A stretch of 24,722 nt of DNA from Planctomycetota bacterium (GCA_027295435.1 JAPUKX010000262.1:1-24722); one strand, 5' to 3'; positions 7,612 through 15,360 are shown, numbered from the stretch's first letter. Notes: a model not told the origin generated them from the letters alone. A program made the numbers and translations.

Positions 7612-8010
7612 ATGACCCGCGAGGAAATCTTCGAGAGTGTTCGCAAGGTGCTGGAAGAAGCGCTGGGCGTTGATGAGGACGAGGTCACCCCAGAGGCGTC
7701 GCTCACGGGGGATCTTGAAGCGGAGTCGATCGACTTCCTGGACATCGTCTTTCGACTGGAGAAGACATTTGCCACCCCCGAAAGGTCGTTCAAGATCGAG
7801 CAAGGGGAACTCTTCCCCGAGAACCTCATGGAGAACCCTGAGTGGATCTCCGACAGCAAGTTCACTGAGGCGGGCATGGCCATGCTTCGCCAGCGCATGC
7901 CCCACGTTGATTTTTCCGCCTTCGAGAGCGATCGCGATGTCAACAAGGTCGCCGAGCTGATCACCGTCCAATCGATCGTTGATTTCGTAGATCGCAAGCT
8001 GGCCGCATGA
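7612..8010 (+). CDS. long-form acyl carrier protein
   Basis: A phosphopantetheine-binding carrier protein of 132 residues. Helix I is EEIFESVRKVLEEALGV. The attachment site is GDLEAESIDFLD, with Ser39 as the expected phosphopantetheine serine. The last helix is ITVQSIVDFVDRKL. Ordinary ACPs have about 78 residues. The extra length is an insert at about residues 55-110 (ENLMENPEWISDSKFTEAG and onward) between helix II and the C-terminal helix. Long carrier proteins with this insert are, as I recall, common in planctomycetes. The ATG at 7612 follows AGGAG at ten bases; the ATG at 7603 stops after three codons. It presumably delivers acyl substrates to the flanking dehydratases. A paired palindromic repeat begins directly after its stop codon. 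Confidence 0.88.
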   Translation: MTREEIFESVRKVLEEALGVDEDEVTPEASLTGDLEAESIDFLDIVFRLEKTFATPERSFKIEQGELFPENLMENPEWISDSKFTEAGMAMLRQRMPHVDFSAFESDRDVNKVAELITVQSIVDFVDRKLAA

Positions 8011-8050
8011 ACGAAGCCGGACCTGACGAGTCCTCGAGGAAGGTCCGGGT
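8011..8050 (-). repeat. palindromic repeat element, copy A-left (inverted partner of A-right)
   Basis: On the minus strand it reads ACCCGGACCTTCCTC, then a short centre, then GTCAGGTCCGGCTTCGT. The arms CCGGACCT and AGGTCCGG form a perfect eight-bp stem. The same 40-41 bp unit occurs at 12382-12422 and 13516-13559, in a decayed form at 13461-13484, and with a changed stem at 8071-8108. It begins on the first base after the acyl carrier protein stop codon. Confidence 0.85.
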
Positions 8051-8070
8051 CGAACACGGATTCATCCACC

Positions 8071-8108
8071 ACCCGGGTCTTCGTTGAGGACTCCTCAGAC
8101 CCGGCTTC
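8071..8108 (+). repeat. palindromic repeat element, copy A-right, with compensatory stem changes
   Basis: In the opposite orientation to A-left, 20 bases away. It reads ACCCGGGTCTTCGTTGAGG, then ACTCCTCAGACCCGGCTTC. The stem here is CCGGGTCT paired with AGACCCGG. Both arms differ from the usual CCGGACCT/AGGTCCGG at two positions, yet pairing is fully kept. Together the two A copies make a long inverted repeat ending ten bases before the next gene. Confidence 0.8.
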
Positions 8109-8117
8109 CGGTCTCCA

Positions 8118-8639
8118 ATGCGCTGGATGTGGATAGACAGCATCGTCGAGTTCGTAGCCGACAAACGGCTGAGCGCGATCAAGAATGTTTCGCTTGCGGA
8201 GGAGTATTTGCACGATCACTTTCCAGCGACCGACGCAATGGAGGCATTGCCCGTTCTTCCCGCGTCGTTGATTATCGAAGGGATGGCGCAGACCGCGGGG
8301 ATTCTTGTGGGATCAGCCCGCCAGTTCCGGGAAAGAGTGATCCTGGCGAAGATCTCCCTGGCGAGACTCGACTGCGAGGTCTTCCCGGGGCAGACTGTTC
8401 GTTACGACGCCACGCTGGAGCGCATTGACTCCGCAGGAGCCGCGACGGCTGGCGTCGTGAGCCGACTCGGCCCGACTTCGCTCCAATGGGAACCAATCGG
8501 GCGCATCGACCTGATGTTTAGTCACCTCGATGAAGCAACGGCCGGCATGGAGCTTCCGCAGCACAACTTTGTCTTTGGCGAGAATCTGGATGTCATCTTG
8601 CGGACCGCGGGGCTGGAGAATCTCAAGCGTGGAAGCTAG
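8118..8639 (+). CDS. FabZ-like hotdog dehydratase (second, divergent copy)
   Basis: A 173-residue hotdog protein related to FabZ. It keeps His34 (YLHDHFP) and Glu54 (LIIEGMAQTAG), but the two are 20 residues apart because of an insert (TDAMEAL) between them, and PGVL is replaced by PASL. The RLDCEVFPGQTVRYDATLE stretch matches the FabZ VxPGD region. A C-terminal extension (about 140-173, HNFVFGENLDVILRTAGLE) is absent from the first copy. The catalytic pair suggests activity on carrier-bound hydroxyacyl or related chains; the altered loop suggests a different substrate. An alternative ATG lies at 8127. No ribosome site is evident. The gene is separated from the acyl carrier protein by the inverted repeat pair but is probably in the same unit. 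Confidence 0.82.
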   Translation: MRWMWIDSIVEFVADKRLSAIKNVSLAEEYLHDHFPATDAMEALPVLPASLIIEGMAQTAGILVGSARQFRERVILAKISLARLDCEVFPGQTVRYDATLERIDSAGAATAGVVSRLGPTSLQWEPIGRIDLMFSHLDEATAGMELPQHNFVFGENLDVILRTAGLENLKRGS

Positions 8640-8945
8640 TGCGATGCGGTTGAAGCCCGAAGGTGGAACCGCACAGTCCAATTCGAGGCAAAAATAGAAA
8701 ACGGCCCCGTCGATGACGGGGCCGCCTCTATCTTCGAAACCGCCATTCCGCGGATAGGCGAGAAATGGCCCCGAGCGGGGAGGCAAACCGACCGGGGCCG
8801 ATCCAGGGCTCGTGATTACCCGTTCACCAACAGCATGCAATTCAGTGGCGCACAGGCAACTGTGGACTGCGGATTTTCGCCCCAAAGGGTGTGTCTGCAA
8901 TGACTGGTCCGACCGTAGGAATGGGCGAGGACTGCGCACGGCTTG
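8640..8945. other. gene-free interval with two hairpins before coaD
   Basis: No credible gene is seen. It holds the hairpin at 8702-8724 and a second fold at 8767-8799 (GGCCCCG and CGGGGCC arms enclosing a CCCCGAGCGGGG alternative). The 8800-8945 part shows no further structure that I can recognise. The coaD -10 element follows immediately. Confidence 0.6.
8702..8724 (+). terminator. hairpin after the second dehydratase gene
   Basis: CGGCCCCGTC (8702-8711) pairs perfectly with GACGGGGCCG (8715-8724) around a three-base loop. On the plus strand it is followed only by CCTCTATCTTCG, a weak U tract. On the minus strand it would be followed by TTTTCTATTTTTG, which is a better tract, although no minus-strand gene approaches from that side. 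I read it as the end of the dehydratase transcript. Confidence 0.6.
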
Positions 8946-8951
8946 TACAAT
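8946..8951 (+). promoter_or_regulatory. -10-like element TACAAT giving a leaderless coaD mRNA
   Basis: TACAAT ends six bases before the ATG at 8958, so the expected transcription start falls on the A of the start codon. No Shine-Dalgarno sequence is present, and no clear -35 is found at the usual distance. The same spacing is seen at three other genes in the window. Confidence 0.5.
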
Positions 8952-8957
8952 CGCCCT

Positions 8958-9536
8958 ATGGCAGCCGTACCCGCGACGCCCCCGCAACACCTGGCCATCT
9001 ACGCTGGATCCTTCGACCCGATAACCTTCGGCCATCTCGATGTGCTGCAGCGGGCCCGCGGGCTGTTCGACAAGATCATCCTGGCCGTGGGGGACAACCC
9101 CGAGAAGCCGGCCTTGTTCACTGCCGAAGAGCGCGTGGGGATGGCCCGGACGGAGGTTGCGGGAATGATCTCGGCCGAGCCGGACGGGAGCCCGGTCCAG
9201 GTTGATCATTACACCGGACTGACGGTTGACTATGCCCGCAACGTCAACGCATCGGCGATCCTGCGAGGCATCCGAAACATCACTGATCTGGCCAACGAAT
9301 GTCAGCTGGCGATCACCAACCGTCAAGTCGCCGGGATCGAAACCGTATTCATCGTGACCGGCGAGAGGTACGCATTCACCAGTTCCAGCCTCATCAAGCA
9401 GGTGGCGGCCCTGGGCGGCTCACTCGACGGGTTGAGCGGTATCATTCCGCCCCTGGTCATCGAGGCCCTCAAGAAAAAGCGCGACGATCCAGGCAATCCA
9501 CTAGGCCGCCTTGCCCACGATCAGCTCATCGAATGA
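8958..9536 (+). CDS. coaD: pantetheine-phosphate adenylyltransferase
   Basis: Catalyses the fourth step of coenzyme A synthesis, 4'-phosphopantetheine plus ATP to dephospho-CoA, in the cytoplasm. The protein has 192 residues. The nucleotidyltransferase signature GSFDPITFGHLDVLQRA contains the TxGH motif. ILRGIRNITDLANECQLAITNR matches the CoaD RGLRxxxDFEYExQMAxxNR region. YAFTSSSLIKQVA corresponds to the conserved ISSSLVKEVA motif. A C-terminal tail (KKKRDDPGNPLGRLAHDQLIE) adds about 20 residues beyond usual family members. The frame is open to a TTG at 8943, but I chose the ATG at 8958 because a -10-like TACAAT places the transcript start on it. Its product precursor supplies the carrier-protein prosthetic group, although physical proximity to the ACP gene need not be functional. 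Confidence 0.95.
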   Translation: MAAVPATPPQHLAIYAGSFDPITFGHLDVLQRARGLFDKIILAVGDNPEKPALFTAEERVGMARTEVAGMISAEPDGSPVQVDHYTGLTVDYARNVNASAILRGIRNITDLANECQLAITNRQVAGIETVFIVTGERYAFTSSSLIKQVAALGGSLDGLSGIIPPLVIEALKKKRDDPGNPLGRLAHDQLIE

Positions 9537-9671
9537 ACAGCGCGGCTGCCGGCGCCCGCCGTCGGCCGGATAGGCATCCGGGGCGGTGAAAGAAGAACTT
9601 GTAATCCTGCATGAATATGCGGGATCGTTCTCGGTGCCGGCCTCACTCGAATAGGATGCGCACCGACGAGC

Positions 9672-10358
9672 ATGCCCGTGGAGTACCGCATCATTTCGAT
9701 TGGCACCCTCGCGGCTCACCCGCTGTGGGGTGAGCAAGGGCAGGTGCGCACCGGCTATGCCACGACCACATTGATCTCCACTGACGGCGTGCGCATCCTC
9801 GTTGATCCGTCGCTTCCCGCTCAAGCGCTGGTGGCGCGGCTCAGCGAACGAGCAGGTGTCGACGCTTGCCGAATCACACATGTGTTTCTGACCTCGGCGG
9901 ACCCGCTTCATCGTCGTGGGCTGGCGGCATTCGACGATGCCGTCTGGCTTGCTTACGAATCAGAGCTCGACGCCGTCAAGGCAACGATCATCGAGCAGAT
10001 CAGCCAGGCCCGGGACGGTGGTGACGATGAGTTGATCACGATGCTCAATCGCGAGCTGAGAATATTGGACAAATGTGAACCGGCCCCTGATTCGATTGTG
10101 AAGGGCGTGGATCTCTTTCCCCTGCCGGGGGTGACGCAGGGATGCTGCGGATTGCTGCTGCTGCTGCCTCGGGCGACCGCACTGATATGCGGCGACGCCG
10201 TGGCCACGGTCGAGCACCTTCAACAGCGCAAGGTGCTACCGGGCTGTTTCAACGTCGACCAGGCCCGCGAATCATTTGCCGAGGCCGTCGAGATCGCCGA
10301 CCTGTTGATCCCAGGGCGCGACAACCTCACCCTCAACCCGCTGCGCCTGACAATGTGA
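9672..10358 (+). CDS. metallo-beta-lactamase-fold protein lacking the metal ligands
   Basis: A 228-residue protein whose strand and motif order fits the MBL-fold hydrolases: TTTLISTDGVRILVDPS at the front, then THVFLTSADPLHRRGL, LPLPGVTQGCCGLLLLL, ALICGDAVATVEHL and LLIPGRDNL. In active members the second motif is THxHxDH, the third contains GHTPGS and the last is PGH. Here they are TSADPLH (74-80), GVTQGC (V154) and PGRD (R216). Only the GDA aspartate (D175) and one His (H80) remain. The protein is therefore probably not a normal two-metal hydrolase. It could be a binding protein or an enzyme with a different mechanism. TAGGAT lies 14 bases before the ATG; no ribosome site is evident. Confidence 0.7.
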   Translation: MPVEYRIISIGTLAAHPLWGEQGQVRTGYATTTLISTDGVRILVDPSLPAQALVARLSERAGVDACRITHVFLTSADPLHRRGLAAFDDAVWLAYESELDAVKATIIEQISQARDGGDDELITMLNRELRILDKCEPAPDSIVKGVDLFPLPGVTQGCCGLLLLLPRATALICGDAVATVEHLQQRKVLPGCFNVDQARESFAEAVEIADLLIPGRDNLTLNPLRLTM

Positions 10359-10423
10359 GGCAGCGGGCGAGCCGGCTCGCTGCTGCTGATCGGTCGCTCG
10401 CCTCCGGGCGCTGTGCGACCATC

Positions 10424-10429
10424 TAGAAT
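10424..10429 (+). promoter_or_regulatory. -10-like element TAGAAT giving a leaderless mRNA
   Basis: TAGAAT ends exactly six bases before the ATG at 10436, which puts the expected transcription start on the start codon. No Shine-Dalgarno sequence is present and no convincing -35 is seen. Confidence 0.5.
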
Positions 10430-10435
10430 GAATGA

Positions 10436-12361
10436 ATGCCTGTACGTGTGCTGATTGCGAGCGTTGTTACGATTGTTGCATCGGGTGCTTCGCCGCAGGG
10501 ACAGGAAGGCGGTGGTCAGCGGCCGGCGCTGCACTGGGCGATCAAGCTCGGGATGCGCGTGGAACAGGTCAACCGGGCGTTTCCACTTGTCGATCGGGTC
10601 GTGCTCGTTCCCGATGGTGCGACCTATGTAGATGAGCTGTCCAAGTGGTCGCCGCAAGGCCGCTGGCCGGTGCTCATTGAGGACGACCATTTGGCCCCAA
10701 TGTTCATCCGTCGGTTCAAGCCGGCCCAGGTAGTTCGTCGCACCTCGGTAGGGCGCTTCGGCCCATCGCAGCAGGATCGGCAGAGACTGTTGGAAGCGGT
10801 GGTCGTGCGGAGCTGGGGCGGTGATCCGCATGAAGACACGCTCCGAGAAGTCTTTGAGCGAAGCAATCACACACCGCCCGGCTTGGTCATCACCTCGGTG
10901 ACTGACCCGGCATGGACGGCTGCGATTGCCCTTGCGGCCGGTCGGGGCCAACCCATGGCCTGGTTGAACGAGCGGTTCGGCCGGCCCAACCAACTGCTCG
11001 ATCCTGAATCGCTTGCCCGATTATTGGCGCGCATCGACGAGCTTCTCGCCGAAGCCGGCTACCCATACACCGATCTCGGCGACGCAATCGACGCCATCAC
11101 GCTCTGCCGGGCAGTTGCCGGGCGGGCCGATATCGATCCCGATTCAGGGCGGAACGAGGTCCGCGCGATCACCGATCTCATCGGCCGCACTCGGACCGGC
11201 ACACGCAATGCGTTCGCCGGATGGATCTTCGGCGATGAGATTCGCTGCGCGTACATCGCCATGTGTTCGGTGTTTCTGCCGCGCACGCAGATTTGGCTGT
11301 ACAACACCTATCCCGGCACGGGCAACTGGCGGGTATACGGTGTCGGCGACGCTACAGCGGCTCTCGTGGACAAGGGCTACAAAGCATCTGCCTTCATCGG
11401 CGACCGGGCCACGAGCGATGCGTGGATGAACATGCTTCCCGGAGGGATCGCGACGGACGTACTGGTGATGAACACCAAGGGAAGCGCGGGCCTCTTCAGT
11501 TTGTCCCGCGGTCGGGGGTATAGCGGCGACGTGCCGGTACTCAACGAGCCTTTGGCGTTACACCTGACCCACAGCTGGTCGATGCGGTCGCCTGAGAGTC
11601 TGGCGACCATCGGCGGGCAATGGCTGGCCCACGGCGTCTACGCGTTCGTCGGGGCGGCAGATGAGCCCTTCCTGGGGGCGTTCATGCCGCCGGTGGAGCT
11701 TGCCAAGCGATGGGCAACTTATGTGCCGTTTCTCATCGGCGCCCGGCACTTCAGCGACTCCGGCCCGTGGAAGGTCAACACCTTTGGTGATCCGCTGATG
11801 CTCTGCCCGCCGCCGGGGCCTTCGCCAAGGCAGCGCGTTGAGCCGCCCGCCTCCGAAGGGCTTGATCTGTCCGAACACGTCACGAAACTGATGCGACAGG
11901 CCGCATCGGATCAGACCGGTGACACCATCGCCGAGGCGATTGCCACGCTGAACCTGCTGGGAAAGGACGACATCGCAATCGAGATGTGGCGGCTGGCCGG
12001 GCAACATGGATTGCTCGCTGCGGCTGCACGTCCTTCCGCGGGACCGCTCTTTCGCGCCGAACTGGCCGATGATTACATCGCGGCGTGGCAGGCAATGCCG
12101 TATCGCGATCAACTCAGCAGCGATATGCTCTGGCACCTGATGACGCCACGGCTGGGGCCGGCCATCGACAACGACACGCTCATTCTTCTGCAATCAGCGA
12201 TCCGCAAACCGCGGAGCCATGTTGATCTCGAGCGGTTGGCGCCGCATCTGACAGCGGCATTCGGATTCGCCCATACCAAGCGGATCATCCTGCGGGAACT
12301 CGACGACACCACAAGTCCATCGAACCGCAAGATGCTCCAACGCCTGCTAAACAAGCCGTGA
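10436..12361 (+). CDS. exported protein of unknown function, C-terminal half faintly C25/TIGR03790-like
   Basis: A 641-residue protein with an apparent signal peptide (MPVRVLIASVVTIVASGASP, then GQEGGG), so probably periplasmic or surface-located. The region at about 45-100 (VDRVVLVPDGATYVDELSKW, IEDDHLAPMFIRRFKPAQVV) has alternating strand and helix character. Residues about 330-465 contain VLVMNTKGSAGLFSL, THSWSM, GQWLAHGVYAFVGAADEPFL and FGDPLMLCPPP. The pattern of a gap-filling Gly-Ala-Val segment, an EPxxGAF segment and a final GDPL motif resembles the ends of gingipain-like C25 and TIGR03790 proteins. This is weak: no certain catalytic Cys/His pair is identified. The last 170 residues are helical, repeat-like. 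It has its own predicted leaderless promoter and ends convergently with sucD. Confidence 0.6.
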   Translation: MPVRVLIASVVTIVASGASPQGQEGGGQRPALHWAIKLGMRVEQVNRAFPLVDRVVLVPDGATYVDELSKWSPQGRWPVLIEDDHLAPMFIRRFKPAQVVRRTSVGRFGPSQQDRQRLLEAVVVRSWGGDPHEDTLREVFERSNHTPPGLVITSVTDPAWTAAIALAAGRGQPMAWLNERFGRPNQLLDPESLARLLARIDELLAEAGYPYTDLGDAIDAITLCRAVAGRADIDPDSGRNEVRAITDLIGRTRTGTRNAFAGWIFGDEIRCAYIAMCSVFLPRTQIWLYNTYPGTGNWRVYGVGDATAALVDKGYKASAFIGDRATSDAWMNMLPGGIATDVLVMNTKGSAGLFSLSRGRGYSGDVPVLNEPLALHLTHSWSMRSPESLATIGGQWLAHGVYAFVGAADEPFLGAFMPPVELAKRWATYVPFLIGARHFSDSGPWKVNTFGDPLMLCPPPGPSPRQRVEPPASEGLDLSEHVTKLMRQAASDQTGDTIAEAIATLNLLGKDDIAIEMWRLAGQHGLLAAAARPSAGPLFRAELADDYIAAWQAMPYRDQLSSDMLWHLMTPRLGPAIDNDTLILLQSAIRKPRSHVDLERLAPHLTAAFGFAHTKRIILRELDDTTSPSNRKMLQRLLNKP

Positions 12362-12381
12362 TAGAGGAACCCTTCGCCCCA

Positions 12382-12422
12382 ACCCGGACCTTCCTCGATT
12401 CGCTCGTCAGGTCCGGCTTCGT
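12382..12422 (+). repeat. palindromic repeat element, copy B (single)
   Basis: The element reads ACCCGGACCTTCCTCGATT, then CGCTCGTCAGGTCCGGCTTCGT. The arms CCGGACCT/AGGTCCGG form an eight-bp stem. It lies between the convergent ends of the 10436 gene and sucD, where it could help end both transcripts, although no U tract follows. It is the only unpaired copy seen. Confidence 0.85.
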
Positions 12423-12469
12423 GGCCTACGAGCATGGGGCTGTCAACGATCGAAGCTCACGAACTCGAG

Positions 12470-13420
12470 CTATTGTGGCGGCAACCCCAGCGCCTTGGCG
12501 ATGGTTGCGCCGATTTCAGCCGGGCTCTGAGCGATGCTCACGCCGCAGCCACGAAGCGCCTCCATCTTCGCCTCTGCGGTGTCGTCCTTGCCGCCAATGA
12601 TCGCCCCGGCGTGTCCCATGCGCTTGCCCGGCGGCGCGGTCCGCCCGGCGATAAAGGCCGCGACCGGCTTGGACATGTGCTGCTTGATCCACGCCCCGGC
12701 CTCGGTCTCGTCGGATCCCCCGATCTCGCCGATCATCACCACGCCGTCCGTTTCACGGTCGCGCTCGAACATATCCAGTAACTCAATGAACCCAAGACCC
12801 TTGACCGGGTCGCCGCCGATCCCGACACACGTCGTCTGGCCGATACCGAGATCGCTGCACTGCCACACGGCCTCGTAGGTGAGGGTGCCGGATCGACTGA
12901 TGACACCCACCGCCAGACCGCTGGCTGCATCGTGCTTGGCCAGGTGGATGTATCCGGGCATGATGCCGATCTTGCATCCGCCCTCAAATTTTGCGTCCGC
13001 GCCCTCGCCAGCCACGCGCCGCCCCGGACTGATGATCCCCGGGCAGTTCGGACCGATCATGCGAGCCTCGGGAAAGTCTCGAAGCGCTGACTTGGCGCGG
13101 ATCATATCCTGGGTCGGGATGCCCTCGGTGATTGCACATATGACGCTGATGCCTGCGGCCGCCGCTTCGAGAATCGCGTCTGCGGCGAAAGGCGGGGGGA
13201 CGAAAACCATCGTGGCGGTCGCTTGGGTCCCGGCCACCGCATCGGCGACGGTGTCGAAGATCGGAAGATCGTTCGTATCGTGCTCGCCGCCTCTGCCGGG
13301 CGTGACGCCTCCGGCCATCCGCGTGCCGTAATTCAGGCAGCCTTTTGTGTGAAGGGCACCGAAGCTCCCGGTAATACCCTGACAGAGAACTTTCGTATCG
13401 CCATCAACCAGGATAGCCAT
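12470..13420 (-). CDS. sucD: succinate-CoA ligase (ADP/GDP-forming), alpha subunit
   Basis: The TCA-cycle subunit that binds CoA and carries the phosphohistidine intermediate; 316 residues. CoA-binding Rossmann signatures are QGITGSFGALHTKG and GGVTPGRGG. IGPNCPGIISPG and VISRSGTLTYEAVWQCSDLG follow. The active-site His is in GKRMGHAGAI (H270). Compared with E. coli SucD there are inserts of about 13 residues after SPG (RRVAGEGADAKFEGG) and about seven in the PGYIHLAKHDAASG region, where PGHIH has become PGYIH. The beta subunit gene sucC, normally adjacent, is not in the window. I chose the ATG at 13420 because a TACTCT -10 lies six bases before it, with TTGTGG 17 bases further up; an in-frame ATG at 13426 would lie upstream of the transcript start. 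Confidence 0.95.
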   Translation of the reverse strand: MAILVDGDTKVLCQGITGSFGALHTKGCLNYGTRMAGGVTPGRGGEHDTNDLPIFDTVADAVAGTQATATMVFVPPPFAADAILEAAAAGISVICAITEGIPTQDMIRAKSALRDFPEARMIGPNCPGIISPGRRVAGEGADAKFEGGCKIGIMPGYIHLAKHDAASGLAVGVISRSGTLTYEAVWQCSDLGIGQTTCVGIGGDPVKGLGFIELLDMFERDRETDGVVMIGEIGGSDETEAGAWIKQHMSKPVAAFIAGRTAPPGKRMGHAGAIIGGKDDTAEAKMEALRGCGVSIAQSPAEIGATIAKALGLPPQ

Positions 13421-13426
13421 GCCCAT

Positions 13427-13455
13427 AGAGTAACGAGGAAGTCGCACCCCCACAA
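13427..13455 (-). promoter_or_regulatory. leaderless promoter of sucD
   Basis: On the minus strand TTGTGG (13455-13450), a 17-base spacer, TACTCT (13432-13427) and six bases lead to the ATG at 13420. The predicted start of transcription coincides with the start codon. It is the best -35/-10 pair among the four leaderless candidates. Confidence 0.55.
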
Positions 13456-13460
13456 AGGAT

Positions 13461-13484
13461 CGAAGTCGGACCTGAGGTCCGGGT
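13461..13484 (-). repeat. palindromic repeat element, copy C-left (centre deleted)
   Basis: On the minus strand it reads ACCCGGACCTCAGGTCCGAC then TTCG. It is the repeat unit with its central loop removed, leaving CGGACCT-G-AGGTCCG in the plus reading. It faces C-right across a 31-base spacer, the same inverted arrangement as the A pair. Confidence 0.75.
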
Positions 13485-13515
13485 GGTCTCGCGGCCGCTG
13501 GCGGAGCGCAGCTGT

Positions 13516-13559
13516 ACCCGGACCTTCCTCCCGTTGGTCGTCAGGTCCGGCTTCTTCGT
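13516..13559 (+). repeat. palindromic repeat element, copy C-right
   Basis: The unit reads ACCCGGACCTTCCTCCCG, then TTGGTCGTCAGGTCCGGC, then TTCTTCGT. The stem CCGGACCT/AGGTCCGG is intact; the loop differs from copies A and B. Its right end overlaps the purM -35-like TTCGTG (13555-13560), so the element lies inside the divergent sucD-purM control region. Confidence 0.82.
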
Positions 13560-13583
13560 GCGCGGGCGCCGATTGCCTACACT
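13555..13583 (+). promoter_or_regulatory. leaderless promoter of purM
   Basis: TTCGTG (13555-13560), a 17-base spacer and TACACT (13578-13583) are followed by six bases and the ATG at 13590. The predicted transcription start is the start codon itself. No Shine-Dalgarno sequence is present. Confidence 0.5.
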
Positions 13584-13589
13584 GCGACC

Positions 13590-14675
<1,086 letters not shown>

Positions 14676-14692
14676 ACACGGCCCGAATGCGG

Positions 14693-15052
14693 TCAGGCCC
14701 GGCTGCTTCTTGCAGCTGAGGATTCTCGATGACGCCGGCCATCGGTCTTCGGTTGGTATCTATGCCCAGGCGGGGTCGTGATGGCATGGTCGCGGATGAA
14801 TGCTCGCACCTCATCCAAGGTGCGGAACAGCGCCTCGAAATCTTCCGACCAGACGGTGATGTTGAACTTGCGGAAGGCGCCGTCGCCCTGCGGCACACCT
14901 TCCACGAGCCACAGACATGGATTGCCGTTGGAGGCCCGCCGAAGCTGTAGGGCGTATTTCCTCGGTCCGACCGAATCAAATACCCACGTTTTGAGAACCT
15001 CGCCTTGCCGGTTGGGTTGCTGAGTACGGGGACGGTCTTGCGTGATGGTCAT
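14693..15052 (-). CDS. small protein of unknown function, perhaps PUR/DUF3276-like
   Basis: A 119-residue protein. A clear ribosome site AGGAG lies seven bases before the ATG, which supports it as a real gene. A core of beta-strand type (LKTWVFDSVGPRKYALQLRR, GNPCLWLVEGVP, FRKFNITVWSEDFEALFRTL) is followed by a helix (DEVRAFIRDH) and a basic disordered tail. The strand-strand-helix layout and the KxWxF...YxLxxR pattern remind me of PUR-type nucleic-acid-binding modules (DUF3276), but the match is loose. It is convergent with purM, and its 5' region faces that of the CBS protein gene. Confidence 0.6.
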   Translation of the reverse strand: MTITQDRPRTQQPNRQGEVLKTWVFDSVGPRKYALQLRRASNGNPCLWLVEGVPQGDGAFRKFNITVWSEDFEALFRTLDEVRAFIRDHAITTPPGHRYQPKTDGRRHRESSAARSSRA

Positions 15053-15360
15053 GGCCTGACTCCTGCGTAGGAAACCACCTTCGACGAGATGATCTCGCCG
15101 CCGGAGAGAATACCGAACAACGACCTATCATACAAGCCGCAGATGGCAGGATCGCAGCCTGTACCAGCAGCGCCTCTCGCCTGCACTGGCGGCCCAGCGG
15201 CCTGGCCGCTCCGGCCCAGATGATCACAAGTTCAAGTGCCAACAGACTTTGTGAGAGAAAAAACGAATTGATAATTCGATGAATTTCCCTTGCCATAGCC
15301 GATAAATCAGCAAGGCTTACTTTGGAAATTCGGAGGGGCCCAACGCAAGGAGGCACGGCC
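15053..15360. other. divergent control region between the 14693 and CBS genes
   Basis: No gene is seen. The right half (about 15240-15310) is clearly AT-rich. It contains the CBS promoter candidate, the palindrome GAATTGATAATTC and a leader hairpin CCTTGC (15288-15293) with GCAAGG (15310-15315). The left half is GC-rich without obvious structure. Confidence 0.5.
15249..15275 (+). promoter_or_regulatory. promoter candidate for the CBS-pair gene
   Basis: TTGTGA (15249-15254) and GATAAT (15270-15275) are 15 bases apart, in an AT-rich tract with an A run between them. The predicted leader of about 80 bases contains a six-bp hairpin and ends in a strong ribosome site, AAGGAGG, eight bases before the ATG. 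This conventional leader contrasts with the leaderless genes nearby. Confidence 0.45.

Noticed and set aside
8011..8108. Inverted pair read as the terminal repeats of a miniature insertion sequence, or as a CRISPR fragment
   Set aside because: The units are themselves palindromic, no target-site duplication is visible, the spacer is only 20 bases, and copies are not regularly spaced in an array.
7030..8219. Two long minus-strand frames (313 and 309 residues) across the dehydratase-ACP cluster
   Set aside because: They overlap three well-supported plus-strand genes, cross the inverted repeat pair and show no recognisable domain.
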